47,137 nt of DNA from a virus. Made by a program: the position numbers and the translations under genes. Within the stretch, counting starts at the first letter, position 1; each line of letters starts with the position of its first letter. Shown here in pieces: positions 25,249 to 34,800 of the stretch. The notes under the pieces were generated by a model. It saw nothing but the letters and a program-made list of their open reading frames with translations, made no database searches and was not told the origin of the DNA. The stretch lies in the IMG/VR virus record IMGVR_UViG_3300031141_000009, positions 1 through 47,137 of that record; one strand, given 5' to 3'.

Positions 25249-25546
25249 TTTTCTTAATTTCCTCTATTATGAGTTTTACATCTTCAACGTATACATGGAT
25301 ATTTGATATTTCCTTTGATTCGTCATATACCTGTATGTCATTGATATGCATTATTAGTCGAATTAACTTTGCTTTATCAGCTTGTTTAAGCTTATCTAGT
25401 TTTCGTCGCTTTGATGAGCTAGCATTTATTGTTGATAGATCGAGTACGACGTCTTCGATTATTTCTCGGACGTCATGCCATAAGTATGAGTTTTCATCCC
25501 ATATTATATTGGCATTATCCCATGTTATTTTATCACCGAATCTCAT
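25229..25546 (-). CDS. Small conserved phage protein of unknown function
   Basis: 105 residues, opening MRFGDKITWDNANIIWDENS, a phrase I recall from small unnamed proteins in marine T4-like phages. The rest is charged and helical (SSKRRKLDKLKQADKAKLIR, DVKLIIEEIKKNVQ). No motif assigns a function. A GATATTTATA motif ends one base before the start codon, so the usual ribosome binding site is absent; the transcript might be leaderless, or the start might lie elsewhere, although the opening peptide looks conserved. It overlaps the next gene by 20 bases. Confidence 0.72.
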   Translation of the reverse strand: MRFGDKITWDNANIIWDENSYLWHDVREIIEDVVLDLSTINASSSKRRKLDKLKQADKAKLIRLIMHINDIQVYDESKEISNIHVYVEDVKLIIEEIKKNVQIIH

Positions 25547-25547
25547 A

Positions 25548-25558
25548 TATAAATATCA
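25548..25558 (-). promoter_or_regulatory. Candidate promoter motif (TGATATTTATA)
   Basis: This copy lies in the 22-base gap between the 206-residue fibre-like gene and the 105-residue gene. The gap parallels the one at 12990-13022: in both, a gene ending in an IDGG(T/S)F C-terminus is followed within about 10 bases by this motif and then a new gene. The motif is immediately next to the ATG at 25546. Confidence 0.42.
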
Positions 25559-25568
25559 CACATATTAA

Positions 25569-26189
25569 TTAAAATGATCCACCATCAATTGGACCAATGA
25601 ATGCAGAAGCAGATAATTCGCCTGCAGCTGTTATCTTTGCAACTTCTCTTGGTGGATTTGCCTTATTGGCTGAATCAGTTGTTAGAAATATGATGTCTCC
25701 AGCTGTGCCGGTTACGTCTGCATGGGTACAAACTGAATATATTGCTGCAGATGCACCAGGGTCACCAGCTTCATTTTCATCCATCCATTTGATGCCACCC
25801 ATATTGTCGTTTACGGCCGCCTTCTGACTCATTTTATCATACGATATTTCTATGATTGATCCAGTATCAGGAGTTCGTTTTTTGGTTTTAAATTCACCAG
25901 ATATTTCAAAATCTTTAGTTGGATTTTTAGTGTTTATGCCAATCTTTCCAGATGACGAATAGTAAAATGGGACACGATCAGCTAATCCACCGAACGATGC
26001 AGATGGTATTCTGAATTCTATATTTTTTGATTCGGATCCCTCTAGTCCCCATGTACCCATTACAACAGCTGTACTTTCATCGATCATGGTTGTCATTGAT
26101 CCGGATGGCCCAGCTACTTCAATTGACTGGCTCACAGTAATTGACGTTGAACCACTCGTGAATTCTATGTTATTGCTTATTGATGCCAT
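25569..26189 (-). CDS. Fibre-like protein ending in IDGGSF
   Basis: 206 residues. The N-terminal part (NNIEFTSGSTSITVSQSIEV) is beta-rich, followed by YYSSSGKIGINTKNPTKDFE, a KIGInT-NP phrase common just before the knobs of phage fibres, and by DKMSQKAAVNDNMGGIKWMD and GTAGDIIFLTTDSANK, which resemble fibre-tip modules. It ends GELSASAFIGPIDGGSF, matching the C-terminal type of the 1261-residue fibre. It overlaps the preceding S74-fibre gene by 20 bases. It may be a small fibre or tip subunit that assembles with the 1217-residue fibre. Confidence 0.76.
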   Translation of the reverse strand: MASISNNIEFTSGSTSITVSQSIEVAGPSGSMTTMIDESTAVVMGTWGLEGSESKNIEFRIPSASFGGLADRVPFYYSSSGKIGINTKNPTKDFEISGEFKTKKRTPDTGSIIEISYDKMSQKAAVNDNMGGIKWMDENEAGDPGASAAIYSVCTHADVTGTAGDIIFLTTDSANKANPPREVAKITAAGELSASAFIGPIDGGSF

Positions 26190-29100
26190 TGAACATCTCC
26201 GTTAATTCTAATATTTGTTGTTTCATATTGGCTATTTCTAGTTGTTGATCCTGTACACTTTTTACAAGAATAGGGATTAAGCCATCCCTATTTATAAACC
26301 ATCTATCCGGATTTGATGTGTCTACTAATTCCGGTAATACTTTATTCAATTCTTGGGCTATGAATCCAGTTTCTTTTTTGCCATCAGACTTCCATTCAAA
26401 ATCTCGGACGTTTATAGCCAATAGATCAGCCAAGGTTTTGTTGGTGTCAATTATGCTTTTCTTAAGACGAACATCAGATGATTCATATACCTTTATACCA
26501 TTACCATCTGGTCGCGCATAACCAGATTCTCCATTTGGTCCATGATAGCTTATAAATCTACCAGTTGAAGTTGTATTGTCAGTTTCCAACTTTAAGACTC
26601 TAGCATCAGTTGTTGAACTATGTTTCAAATGCGCAGTATAATTACCTGCTGAAGACGTTATAAACATTCCACCTTCATCGCCACCATCATTATATAATTT
26701 ACCTTTACCGAAGAATGAATATGAATAGCCAGAATATGCAGATGCATCAGCAATTATTGCAATTGCATTATTCTGACCCAATGTACCTGTATATGTAGTT
26801 GCTTCGGCTTTGAAGATTGCCCCAATTTTTGTACCACCAGCGTAACATACGCCACCAGCATTGCATCGAGAGCTTAATGAATTTGCAGAGGCTACAACAT
26901 CGTATGTAGACCAGGTTGAATCTAGAGTGCCCTCAGATACTCCAACATATAGACCCAAATCCTGTGATGTTGAACCTCCAGAATTTGATTGCTTTATATA
27001 TGCTACAGCATCATTTGTTCCTAGTGCAGCTGTCCGATTGATTTGTAGAACCCCGTCTTCGATTTTGATACCGGGATTCGTTCCGTCTACATTGTCATCA
27101 ATTGTTAATATTGGGGATGTGGTAGTACCATAGAATTTTAGGTTTGAATTTTGGCCGTCTATGATGAGACCTTGTGTCGACGTTCCAACATTACTACCGC
27201 CAAACGTTATCTTCTCGCCATTCAGATCCATTTCCGTACCAGTAGTAGTTGTCCAGTTGTTTGATTTGACCTTACCTGAAGATATATTATCTCCAGATAT
27301 TCTCGTAGATCCGCCGCCAGATTGAAATTCCGATATTCTAATGTAATCTATATTGGTTGTTGAGACCGAACCTGTTTTGTAATTTGTAATAATCAAAGGG
27401 GATATGTATTCAACATTATTATGGAGGGTCGTTGGATTAGTTATAGTTGGAGCTGATGCACCATTATCAGACGAAGACCTACCTTTGAAATATCCCTTGT
27501 ATATTGTCCAATCTGTATTACCAATATCTTCAGCACTCAATGCAACATAATGTTGACTATAAGTACCGTTTGAACCATTGATATTTACATAGGTTGAACC
27601 ATCCAAGGCATACCCATTTATCCCAACATAAGCTCGAGCAGTAGAACCAATCTTAGTAGCTTTAAGTCTAATTTCGATTTCATATAATGATGCTGGATTC
27701 AATGGTATTAACTGGTTGCTTATCATCCAGGTTCTAGTATTTGTAGTAGTACCATCACCAAGTTTTAGCGATCTAGACCCCTTTATATGACCCTCATCTG
27801 TTTTGAAGGTACGGGGTGCAGTCTCACCAGTAGGAATATACCAACCTTCACCGGAGCCATCGGTCTTAGGATTATTTACTGATGATGTCATATCGGACAT
27901 AGCGGCATATGTTGAGAAGTCTTCATAGAATATTGTATTGAAGCCGTTTGACTCGCCAGCAAGAGATAGCATATTCGTAGATGCATTCCAGGATAATCCA
28001 GCGGAGGTGTTTGTTCCACCAAGATAAAAGTCTCCAGAGGAAGACATATATGTATCCCATCCACTTCCACTATAATAACCTAAATTATTGGCGCCAAGGA
28101 ATAAACCCTTTCCGGATGGAGTTGGAGAAAAATCGATCAAACCTGCTGATGTATTTGGTATTAATTCTGCATTTGAATCAGCGACTGCTTGTGCTGCTGC
28201 GGCTGCATTTGCAGCTGTTGTTGCATTGGCACCAACTGTTGAAGTTAATGTAGATGTTGCATTTGCAGCTGTTGTTGCATTGGCACCAACTGTTGAAGTT
28301 AATGTAGATGTTGCATTTGCAGCTGTTGTTGCATTGGCACCAACTGTTGAAGTTAATGTAGATGTTGCATTTGCAGCTGTTGTTGCATTGGCAGTTATGC
28401 CCATAACATCATTAGTGTCAGTGAATGCCTCTATTGTTATAGCGCCTTTAACGACCAATTGTGTTCCATTCCAAGAAAATTTATCAGCTAAGCTAAAGTT
28501 TCCAGTGTTATCAACATAGAATGCCGTGTCAGCATCACTATGTGTGCCATCTCCAATATACAGTTTGTCTGATTCTATGTCAACGCCACCAATTCTACCC
28601 GATGTTGCTGTTATTTTTCCAGTTAAGAATACATTTTCGGAGTATAATCCATATCCAGGATCAGTTAAGCTACCAATACCACTAAGATCACCTAGTCTAG
28701 CTTTTACTTCTACATCATTGACTCCAGAACCAGTTCGTTCTATTATATCAATATACGGTGTACTGTTGTCACCAGGATCAGCATTGAGATGTATATAACC
28801 ACTTTGTGTTACTTGACCAGGATTAGTTGTATTGTCATATAGACCTGCCGAAATTAATACTTGACCGTCAGTTACAGATGGGATATATGGACCTCCACCA
28901 ATTCGTCTAACCATATCTAATGATATAGGATCAGCCGATATTGTGTCGATCTGCATTATCTCCTCTACAAAACCAGTTGACGATGTTGCTTTAGCTCTAA
29001 CATATTCACCAACTACCCATCCGCCAGTATTTGCAACTGTAAATGAGTGTGTTGGATTACCAGTTCCGTCGAAGTCCAAATTACTACCAGTAAATGTTGT

Positions 29101-29823
29101 CGCATTAGCAATCATTACTTGCCCACCTACTGCAGATATCGTGTCTTTTTCGAATACAGTCGTTCCAAGTGTACCACGTACCTTAACATTGGCAAATTCA
29201 GCTTCAGTGCCATCTATCTTCCAACCAGTTTGATTAGAAATATAATCCTTAGTCTTTATTTCACCAGATGAATCTATTACCAAATTAGAACTCGATAACG
29301 ATGTTGCATTAATTGACCATCCAGATATGGACGAATTACCCGGGGACAAATTAACAGCATATGTTCCGGCGCCATCACCTACGAATTTTGCATCACCTGA
29401 ACTAGATATGTATGCTGTTGCATTGTTTGCGTCTTTTCCGGCTGGCACAAATAATTGATTAGCAGATAAATCAGCGTTTATAACTGTTCCTGCACCAATA
29501 ATTAAGCTGTTGTTCAATGGATCAAGATGGAATAGTGAGGAAGATATTTCAATATTACCATCTGATCCAGATATGTATTGCGTATTCGCTGTTCCAACGA
29601 AGAACTTCTTAGCTCTAATATCCAATTCTGCACCTGCTGCTGATGCATCAAATTTCAAATATGAGTCTGATCCGGCGACTAATTCCATTCCAACGCCATT
29701 GTATAAACTACCTGATAATTCTTGTGATCCAGACCAAAGCATCCATCCTGAAGGTCCTGTTCCATCTGATGCTGAGTCAAATCCCTTATAGTCTATTGTT
29801 TTTATATTAGCCTGATTAGCCAT
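26170..29823 (-). CDS. Tail fibre with C-terminal S74 intramolecular chaperone
   Basis: 1217 residues. The shaft is repetitive and beta-rich, with an Ala/Thr/Asn-rich insert of three full 18-residue repeats (ANATTAANATSTLTSTVG) near residues 485-540. The C-terminal 100 residues are a peptidase S74-type chaperone: SSDVRLKKSIIDTNKTLADL with the conserved Ser-Asp before RLKK, then VRDFEWKSDGKKETGFIAQE and a coiled-coil tail (VQDQQLEIANMKQQILELTE). S74 domains trimerise fibre knobs and then cleave themselves off just before the SD. A central section (AAMSDMTSSVNNPKTDGSGE, then YEIEIRLKATKIGSTARAYV, KGYFKGRSSSDNG) looks like a carbohydrate-binding beta-sandwich. Likely a receptor-binding long fibre. 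It shares a TAATG overlap with the 657-residue gene. Confidence 0.88.
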   Translation of the reverse strand: MANQANIKTIDYKGFDSASDGTGPSGWMLWSGSQELSGSLYNGVGMELVAGSDSYLKFDASAAGAELDIRAKKFFVGTANTQYISGSDGNIEISSSLFHLDPLNNSLIIGAGTVINADLSANQLFVPAGKDANNATAYISSSGDAKFVGDGAGTYAVNLSPGNSSISGWSINATSLSSSNLVIDSSGEIKTKDYISNQTGWKIDGTEAEFANVKVRGTLGTTVFEKDTISAVGGQVMIANATTFTGSNLDFDGTGNPTHSFTVANTGGWVVGEYVRAKATSSTGFVEEIMQIDTISADPISLDMVRRIGGGPYIPSVTDGQVLISAGLYDNTTNPGQVTQSGYIHLNADPGDNSTPYIDIIERTGSGVNDVEVKARLGDLSGIGSLTDPGYGLYSENVFLTGKITATSGRIGGVDIESDKLYIGDGTHSDADTAFYVDNTGNFSLADKFSWNGTQLVVKGAITIEAFTDTNDVMGITANATTAANATSTLTSTVGANATTAANATSTLTSTVGANATTAANATSTLTSTVGANATTAANAAAAAQAVADSNAELIPNTSAGLIDFSPTPSGKGLFLGANNLGYYSGSGWDTYMSSSGDFYLGGTNTSAGLSWNASTNMLSLAGESNGFNTIFYEDFSTYAAMSDMTSSVNNPKTDGSGEGWYIPTGETAPRTFKTDEGHIKGSRSLKLGDGTTTNTRTWMISNQLIPLNPASLYEIEIRLKATKIGSTARAYVGINGYALDGSTYVNINGSNGTYSQHYVALSAEDIGNTDWTIYKGYFKGRSSSDNGASAPTITNPTTLHNNVEYISPLIITNYKTGSVSTTNIDYIRISEFQSGGGSTRISGDNISSGKVKSNNWTTTTGTEMDLNGEKITFGGSNVGTSTQGLIIDGQNSNLKFYGTTTSPILTIDDNVDGTNPGIKIEDGVLQINRTAALGTNDAVAYIKQSNSGGSTSQDLGLYVGVSEGTLDSTWSTYDVVASANSLSSRCNAGGVCYAGGTKIGAIFKAEATTYTGTLGQNNAIAIIADASAYSGYSYSFFGKGKLYNDGGDEGGMFITSSAGNYTAHLKHSSTTDARVLKLETDNTTSTGRFISYHGPNGESGYARPDGNGIKVYESSDVRLKKSIIDTNKTLADLLAINVRDFEWKSDGKKETGFIAQELNKVLPELVDTSNPDRWFINRDGLIPILVKSVQDQQLEIANMKQQILELTEMFNGINKQ
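28205..28393 (-). repeat. 54-base tandem coding repeat, 3.5 copies
   Basis: Three exact copies of a 54-base unit start at 28205, 28259 and 28313, followed by an exact 27-base half copy from 28367. Each unit encodes 18 residues (ANATTAANATSTLTSTVG). The copies are identical at the DNA level, so this is a recent or homogenised expansion that probably changes the length of a flexible or coiled shaft section. Confidence 0.95.
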
Positions 29824-31796
29824 TAAGATACTCCTCTAAGTACTATTCCGTTTCCAATCACAAGTGATCCAATTATATGATTGTTTGCACCGTTTATATA
29901 TGTATTTGGTCCTGCGAAGTTTATGTCGCGAACTATATGTGAATATTCAGCCAGTTGTTCATTTGCATTGTAAAAATCAAACTTAAAGTCGAGTTGTGCG
30001 TCTTGTTGCTGCGTATTTAATTGTACGTCTACAAATGTATGATTCGGCGTGAAGCCAGTTTCAGACGTAGACGTTAGTGATATATCCGATATCCACCATT
30101 TACCATGTGATATTTTGAATACTGGTACAATTGATCCATCGCTATCGGCTGTGAATTCAAATCCCAGCATTTCATCAACTGTTATCGGATTAGTTATCTG
30201 TGGAGGACTAGTTGTTGGCGATTGCGGAGAAGTTGCTTGGGAACGAGATTGGCCAGTTGATGATAGCATACGCGTTGGAAAAGCTCCATTTGTCGTTGAA
30301 GCAAAATATTGCATCTTGCCAGTCGGTACTGGACTAGTTGATGGCGGTGATATCTTTCCAATATATTTTCCTAGTTCAGGTATCTGTGAAGTTACACCTG
30401 ATCCAGACAAATAGAACTTAACCAATGGATGAACAAGACCATTTGGACTGTCATTAACTGATATACTTTTAGCCCTAAACGATAAATAATATGTGTTGCC
30501 TTTATATATTTGTATTGGTTTTGTGCCATTAAATCTAGTGTAAGCTGATGATCTTGGCGTAGCATTCAATAGCAATTCTGTTCCAGACAATTCAACTGCA
30601 TCTACCAATTCAACGTCACTAACTGCTGTTGTTGGACTTCCAACTACACCTACCATAGACGATTCCCAGTACGATGTTAATACGTCTGAATTAACAAACT
30701 TGCCTGTTGGCTTTCTATGGAATATGTTGGATGAATCTATCAATAATTCACGTGACTCTACTATGTCATCTGATACCGGATTCCAGTCTGTCTCGCTATT
30801 CAGTTTCATATATGTTTTTATCTTGTGTACGTCTCCAACCATTGGATCCATGTTTGCAACTATTATGCTTGCATATGAAATTTGATTTTCAGCTACAGTT
30901 GTATATGCATCTGGAATCTGCATGTATGATATTTGGAATGATGTGAATGCAAACGTAATTGGATAAACAGTTGTTTGCAGTGGTCCACCATAATTCATGG
31001 TTGAATTTCGACTGATGTTTGGATTTGCAATTGTTACATCTACTGAATAATGTGGGGAAATCTTGATTGTGGTAGAATTTATAACGTCAACAATTGTTGC
31101 ATTGAATGATGGTGGAGTGCTAGGAGTTAGGTAGCCATCGACTAATTCAGTAGATGGAGTAATTGATATAGATCCGCCTATCATGTCAGATGTTAGTGTT
31201 GCTCCAACAAAGTTCAGTTGCGACTGATTATTTGATAATTTTGAATATGTACCTGTTCCAGTTGAATATGTTGCAGCAGATGCTGTTCCTATTGCATACG
31301 ACTGAGATAATTGACTTCGAACAGATTCATTAATATGTACTCTTGGGTTTTCATTGAATAGTATTGGAGTTATATTTGCTTGCGTTGGATCAACATATAA
31401 TTGTTTTTTCCAGCGTACATTTTGTTTACCTTTCCAGTTGTCAGATACATCGCGACCGTTTGGACGTTTTGCTGCTGTTCCAATGATAGTTAGTGTTGCA
31501 GGGCCAGCTGGAGTCTCTGGATAAACATATATTGCAACGAGTCTTCTATCCAATCCATCCTTGTAATTTAATACTTCATGGTAAATAACTTGACCTATAG
31601 CATCAGTTATTTCAACCGATATTTCAGTATTTATTTCAAGTAATGAACTGTTTCCAGTTAATTTGAATTGATTTTTGCCGGAGGTAAGAGTTTGGGGTAT
31701 ATCAGAGACGTTAAAATATTCAGAATGAACTGATTGATCTGTTACAAGTACGGGTAATTCGGCTAAACCCTTATATGCATTTCTTTTTCTAATCAT
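29823..31796 (-). CDS. Structural protein, first gene of the fibre region
   Basis: 657 residues. The N-terminal 130 residues (IRKRNAYKGLAELPVLVTDQ, VHSEYFNVSDIPQTLTSGKN, GLDRRLVAIYVYPETPAGPA) belong to an unnamed family I recall from marine T4-like phages, placed next to tail-fibre genes. The middle has beta-rich domains; a Ser/Thr/Pro/Gln-rich linker (SRSQATSPQSPTTSPPQITN) lies near residue 510, followed by a domain with HGKWWISDISLTSTSETGF, FDFYNANEQLAEYSH and an NTYINGANNHIIGSLVIGNG ending. It may connect fibres to the baseplate. A TATAAATATACAA motif and a weak hairpin (31817-31831) lie in its 61-base leader, and GGAG precedes the start. Confidence 0.78.
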   Translation of the reverse strand: MIRKRNAYKGLAELPVLVTDQSVHSEYFNVSDIPQTLTSGKNQFKLTGNSSLLEINTEISVEITDAIGQVIYHEVLNYKDGLDRRLVAIYVYPETPAGPATLTIIGTAAKRPNGRDVSDNWKGKQNVRWKKQLYVDPTQANITPILFNENPRVHINESVRSQLSQSYAIGTASAATYSTGTGTYSKLSNNQSQLNFVGATLTSDMIGGSISITPSTELVDGYLTPSTPPSFNATIVDVINSTTIKISPHYSVDVTIANPNISRNSTMNYGGPLQTTVYPITFAFTSFQISYMQIPDAYTTVAENQISYASIIVANMDPMVGDVHKIKTYMKLNSETDWNPVSDDIVESRELLIDSSNIFHRKPTGKFVNSDVLTSYWESSMVGVVGSPTTAVSDVELVDAVELSGTELLLNATPRSSAYTRFNGTKPIQIYKGNTYYLSFRAKSISVNDSPNGLVHPLVKFYLSGSGVTSQIPELGKYIGKISPPSTSPVPTGKMQYFASTTNGAFPTRMLSSTGQSRSQATSPQSPTTSPPQITNPITVDEMLGFEFTADSDGSIVPVFKISHGKWWISDISLTSTSETGFTPNHTFVDVQLNTQQQDAQLDFKFDFYNANEQLAEYSHIVRDINFAGPNTYINGANNHIIGSLVIGNGIVLRGVS

Positions 31797-31816
31797 TGTG
31801 TCTCCAATATACCTAC

Positions 31817-31831
31817 CCTAATCTACTTAGG
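31817..31831 (-). other. Weak 5-bp hairpin in the leader of the fibre region
   Basis: CCTAA-TCTAC-TTAGG forms a perfect five-base stem with a five-base loop, between the candidate promoter motif and the start codon of the 657-residue gene. No T-run follows, so it does not look like a terminator. It could protect or pause the transcript, or be chance. Confidence 0.25.
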
Positions 31832-31839
31832 ATATCGTA

Positions 31840-31852
31840 TATAAATATACAA
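31840..31852 (-). promoter_or_regulatory. Candidate promoter motif before fibre region (TTGTATATTTATA)
   Basis: A variant of the recurrent motif, in the 61-base gap between the recombination nuclease gene and the fibre region. It ends 43 bases before the start at 31796, a comfortable promoter distance. The position at the switch from DNA-metabolism genes to virion genes fits a late promoter. Confidence 0.45.
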
Positions 31853-31857
31853 CATAC

Positions 31858-34800
31858 TTAATATTGTACTAGACTCGTTGAATCTGTTACGTCTATTTCA
31901 ATTAAACTGTCAACCATATCCTTCATGATGTCAATATGTGACACAATCATTAGAAAGTCGAATTCAGTCTTGAGATAACCAAATAATAATTCAAGTGAGC
32001 TGATGTTGGTTGAATCTAGGTTACCGAATCCTTCATCAATAATTAGGAAGTTCGGACGTGGTAAGTTAGATACCTTAATCAATGCAACTCTAATTGCTAA
32101 TGAGCTTATAAACTTTTCCATACCCGAAGTCATTTCAAGTGGCCACATATTGTCGTCGTATTTTATGTAGCTCAATATGTCCTTACCGTCAACGTCAAAA
32201 CGTATCTCAAAATCAACTATTTGCGAAAGTGTATTGTTTACTTCCTCTTCAATGTATGGTAATGTTTCTGCAATAATTTCATATGGAATTCCATCGCGTC
32301 TAATTGCATCTAAATAATATTCGTATGACTTGAGTTTCAATTCTAATTCATGTGCATCACCAATTATTGTCTGAATTGATTCAATTGTTTGTTTTGCCAT
32401 GGATACACTACTGAATGCATTACGTAATACTATGTTTTGGGACGATATTCTACCCTTGATCGATGATCTATTTGATTCTAGGCTAGACAGTTCCAGGTTT
32501 ATAGATATATTATGCTTTATTGCAGCTTCATTTTGGTAATATATAACAATACTTGCATCAACATCAGTTAAATTTCTATTTGATTCAAGTAATGCATTTC
32601 TACGTCGTTCCAATTTTGTAACAACTTCTGACTCATATCGAATATATTTTGATTGGTCATTTGTTAGTGTGCTATACGCACGAATATCATCCGATATTTT
32701 GGCTGCACCTTGTAGCAATTTGTCAGAGTCCGATTTAGCTGCCAATAACGATGCCACGACCAGTTTATCGTCTAATAATTCAATTTTTGCATCTTCAGCT
32801 GATTTAACAAAGTCGTTGTTGCAACAGTATTCGCAGTTTGGATCATATTCATGCTTTGCTAACTTTGATATTGATGTTAATTTATTTTGTACGTTTACCT
32901 TGATTATGCCAATCTTTTGCTGAATCTGTCTGTTATTTGACTGTTCAGTTTGCATTGTTGCATGTTGCGTGTTCAATTGAACTATGTCATATGATAACAT
33001 CTCTGTTGCCAGTTCGTCCAACTTTAGTTTATTTGTTTCCATATACGCCGAATATTTTTCCAGCTTATCTGTATGATCAACGATATCTGATGCGACATTG
33101 CTTCTAGTTAATTGCATAGCAGCCAAGTCTGTTGATACTGATACATGCTTTAGTTCCGCAGATTTATCCTTTATTGATAATTCGGCAGCGTCTAAATCTT
33201 CAGTTAATTTAGCTTGTTGTGCAGATAACGTGTCGTATGCTATTACATGTTCATCCAACAAGTATTCTGCGTCAATTAATTTTTGCGCATAATCTACATT
33301 CTTAAAATTTCGCAGTAATGTTTGTACAGACTTTATTTCGTCATTGGCTAATCTAAATAATTCCTCGAAAACAAATATGTCTAAAAACTTAGACAATAGA
33401 TTTTTCTTTTCCGGTTGAGGTTTATCAATGAATCCAGTATTGTTATTTTGCATTGACATTGCTGTTAGTACAAAATCCTCATATATTCCCAAATATCCAG
33501 TTATGTTTCTATCTGTATATCTACGTTGTTCACCATTAAGTGATAGTTTTTCACCGGATTCATCGATCATCCAAAAGTCAACATCAACTCGAACCGATTT
33601 ACCATCCTTGTTTCGTTTTCCCCTACGTTCAACAAAATAATCTACACCGTCTATTTCAAAGTTTAATTTGCTATTGAATGTATCTAATCTATTATTCATT
33701 ACATTTGCAGCAGAGAATGTTCTAGAGCATTTATTGAATAAGCAGAACATTAGCGCATCAAATATTGCAGATTTACCAGCATGGTTAGGGGCAAATATTC
33801 CAATCACATCGTTCGCCTTAGAAAAGTCAATTTTATTGTTTGGCCCATAGCTGAACATGTTGTCGAATTCAAACGTTTTGGGTTTCCAATTGATTCCCCT
33901 TGATACATCGGCGTCAAGTAATCGTTTATTCAATTCCCTGTTTATGTTCTTAATTCTACGCATTGTCTCATCATCTGGATTATGATTTGTTCTAATATAA
34001 TCATCCAACAATTGATTCTGATATGAAACGTCACGAATATCCCTAACAATCTTTCTAGTTTTCTTATTTTGTGCATCCAATCTATCGTTTCTAATTATAA
34101 CGATGTCAGTTGTTTTGCAGCTAGTTTTAATTGTTTTAGTTAATTCCTTTATTTGAGCTTGAGTTGTATTTGTTGTACGCAATCTAACCCGGGGATACTT
34201 TGGTATATCTGATATATTGGGAAGTACACCATCAGCTATATCAATAGTATAATATCCGTAATTATTTGTGAAGTCTACAAATTCGACAGTCCTAGATTTA
34301 ACATCCCATATGCCACATCCATGGTTTTCAAATGCTTCACCAAAATTTTGTTGCAATGTTGAGCCAATCTGTAGTATCGTTTTTGCTTCGTCGTAAAATT
34401 GTCGCTTATGAATATCTCCCAACATTGACATGTCATATCCATCAAACATTGTTACGGGCAAATTGTCATTACTAACAACATATCCCTTATCAGTAGTCGA
34501 CTTATCAACTGCACCATGAAATAATGCTATCTTTGTTTCGGCGTCAAATGAGTCCGATTTAATAAATGTAGCAGGATCATCAAATATTCCAAATACTGTG
34601 AAGTGCACATTTGCTATATGATATACACCTGAATCCTTTAGGTAGTGCAAGTTTGGATGATTTAGCGCTGAAATTATTGGCGTTAATGAGTCCAACCTAG
34701 TTGAATTATTTAGATTTGCATCATGATTACCAGTTATAACAATAGTATGTCGTCTATCTGCTAAATTAGTAAAGAATTCAGACGTTAGTTCAATTAACTC

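Noticed and set aside
26285-26298. Perfect TATAAATA octamer in coding orientation
   Set aside because: It falls inside the conserved S74 domain (NRDGLIP region) with no gene start nearby, so it is most likely chance.
28205-28393. CRISPR-like array
   Set aside because: The copies are directly adjacent, in frame and without unique spacers, so it is a coding tandem repeat.
28088-28519. Plus-strand 143-codon frame rich in Ala and Val
   Set aside because: It is the antisense of the 54-base repeat region in the S74 fibre gene; the low-complexity product reflects the repeat and no ribosome binding site supports it.
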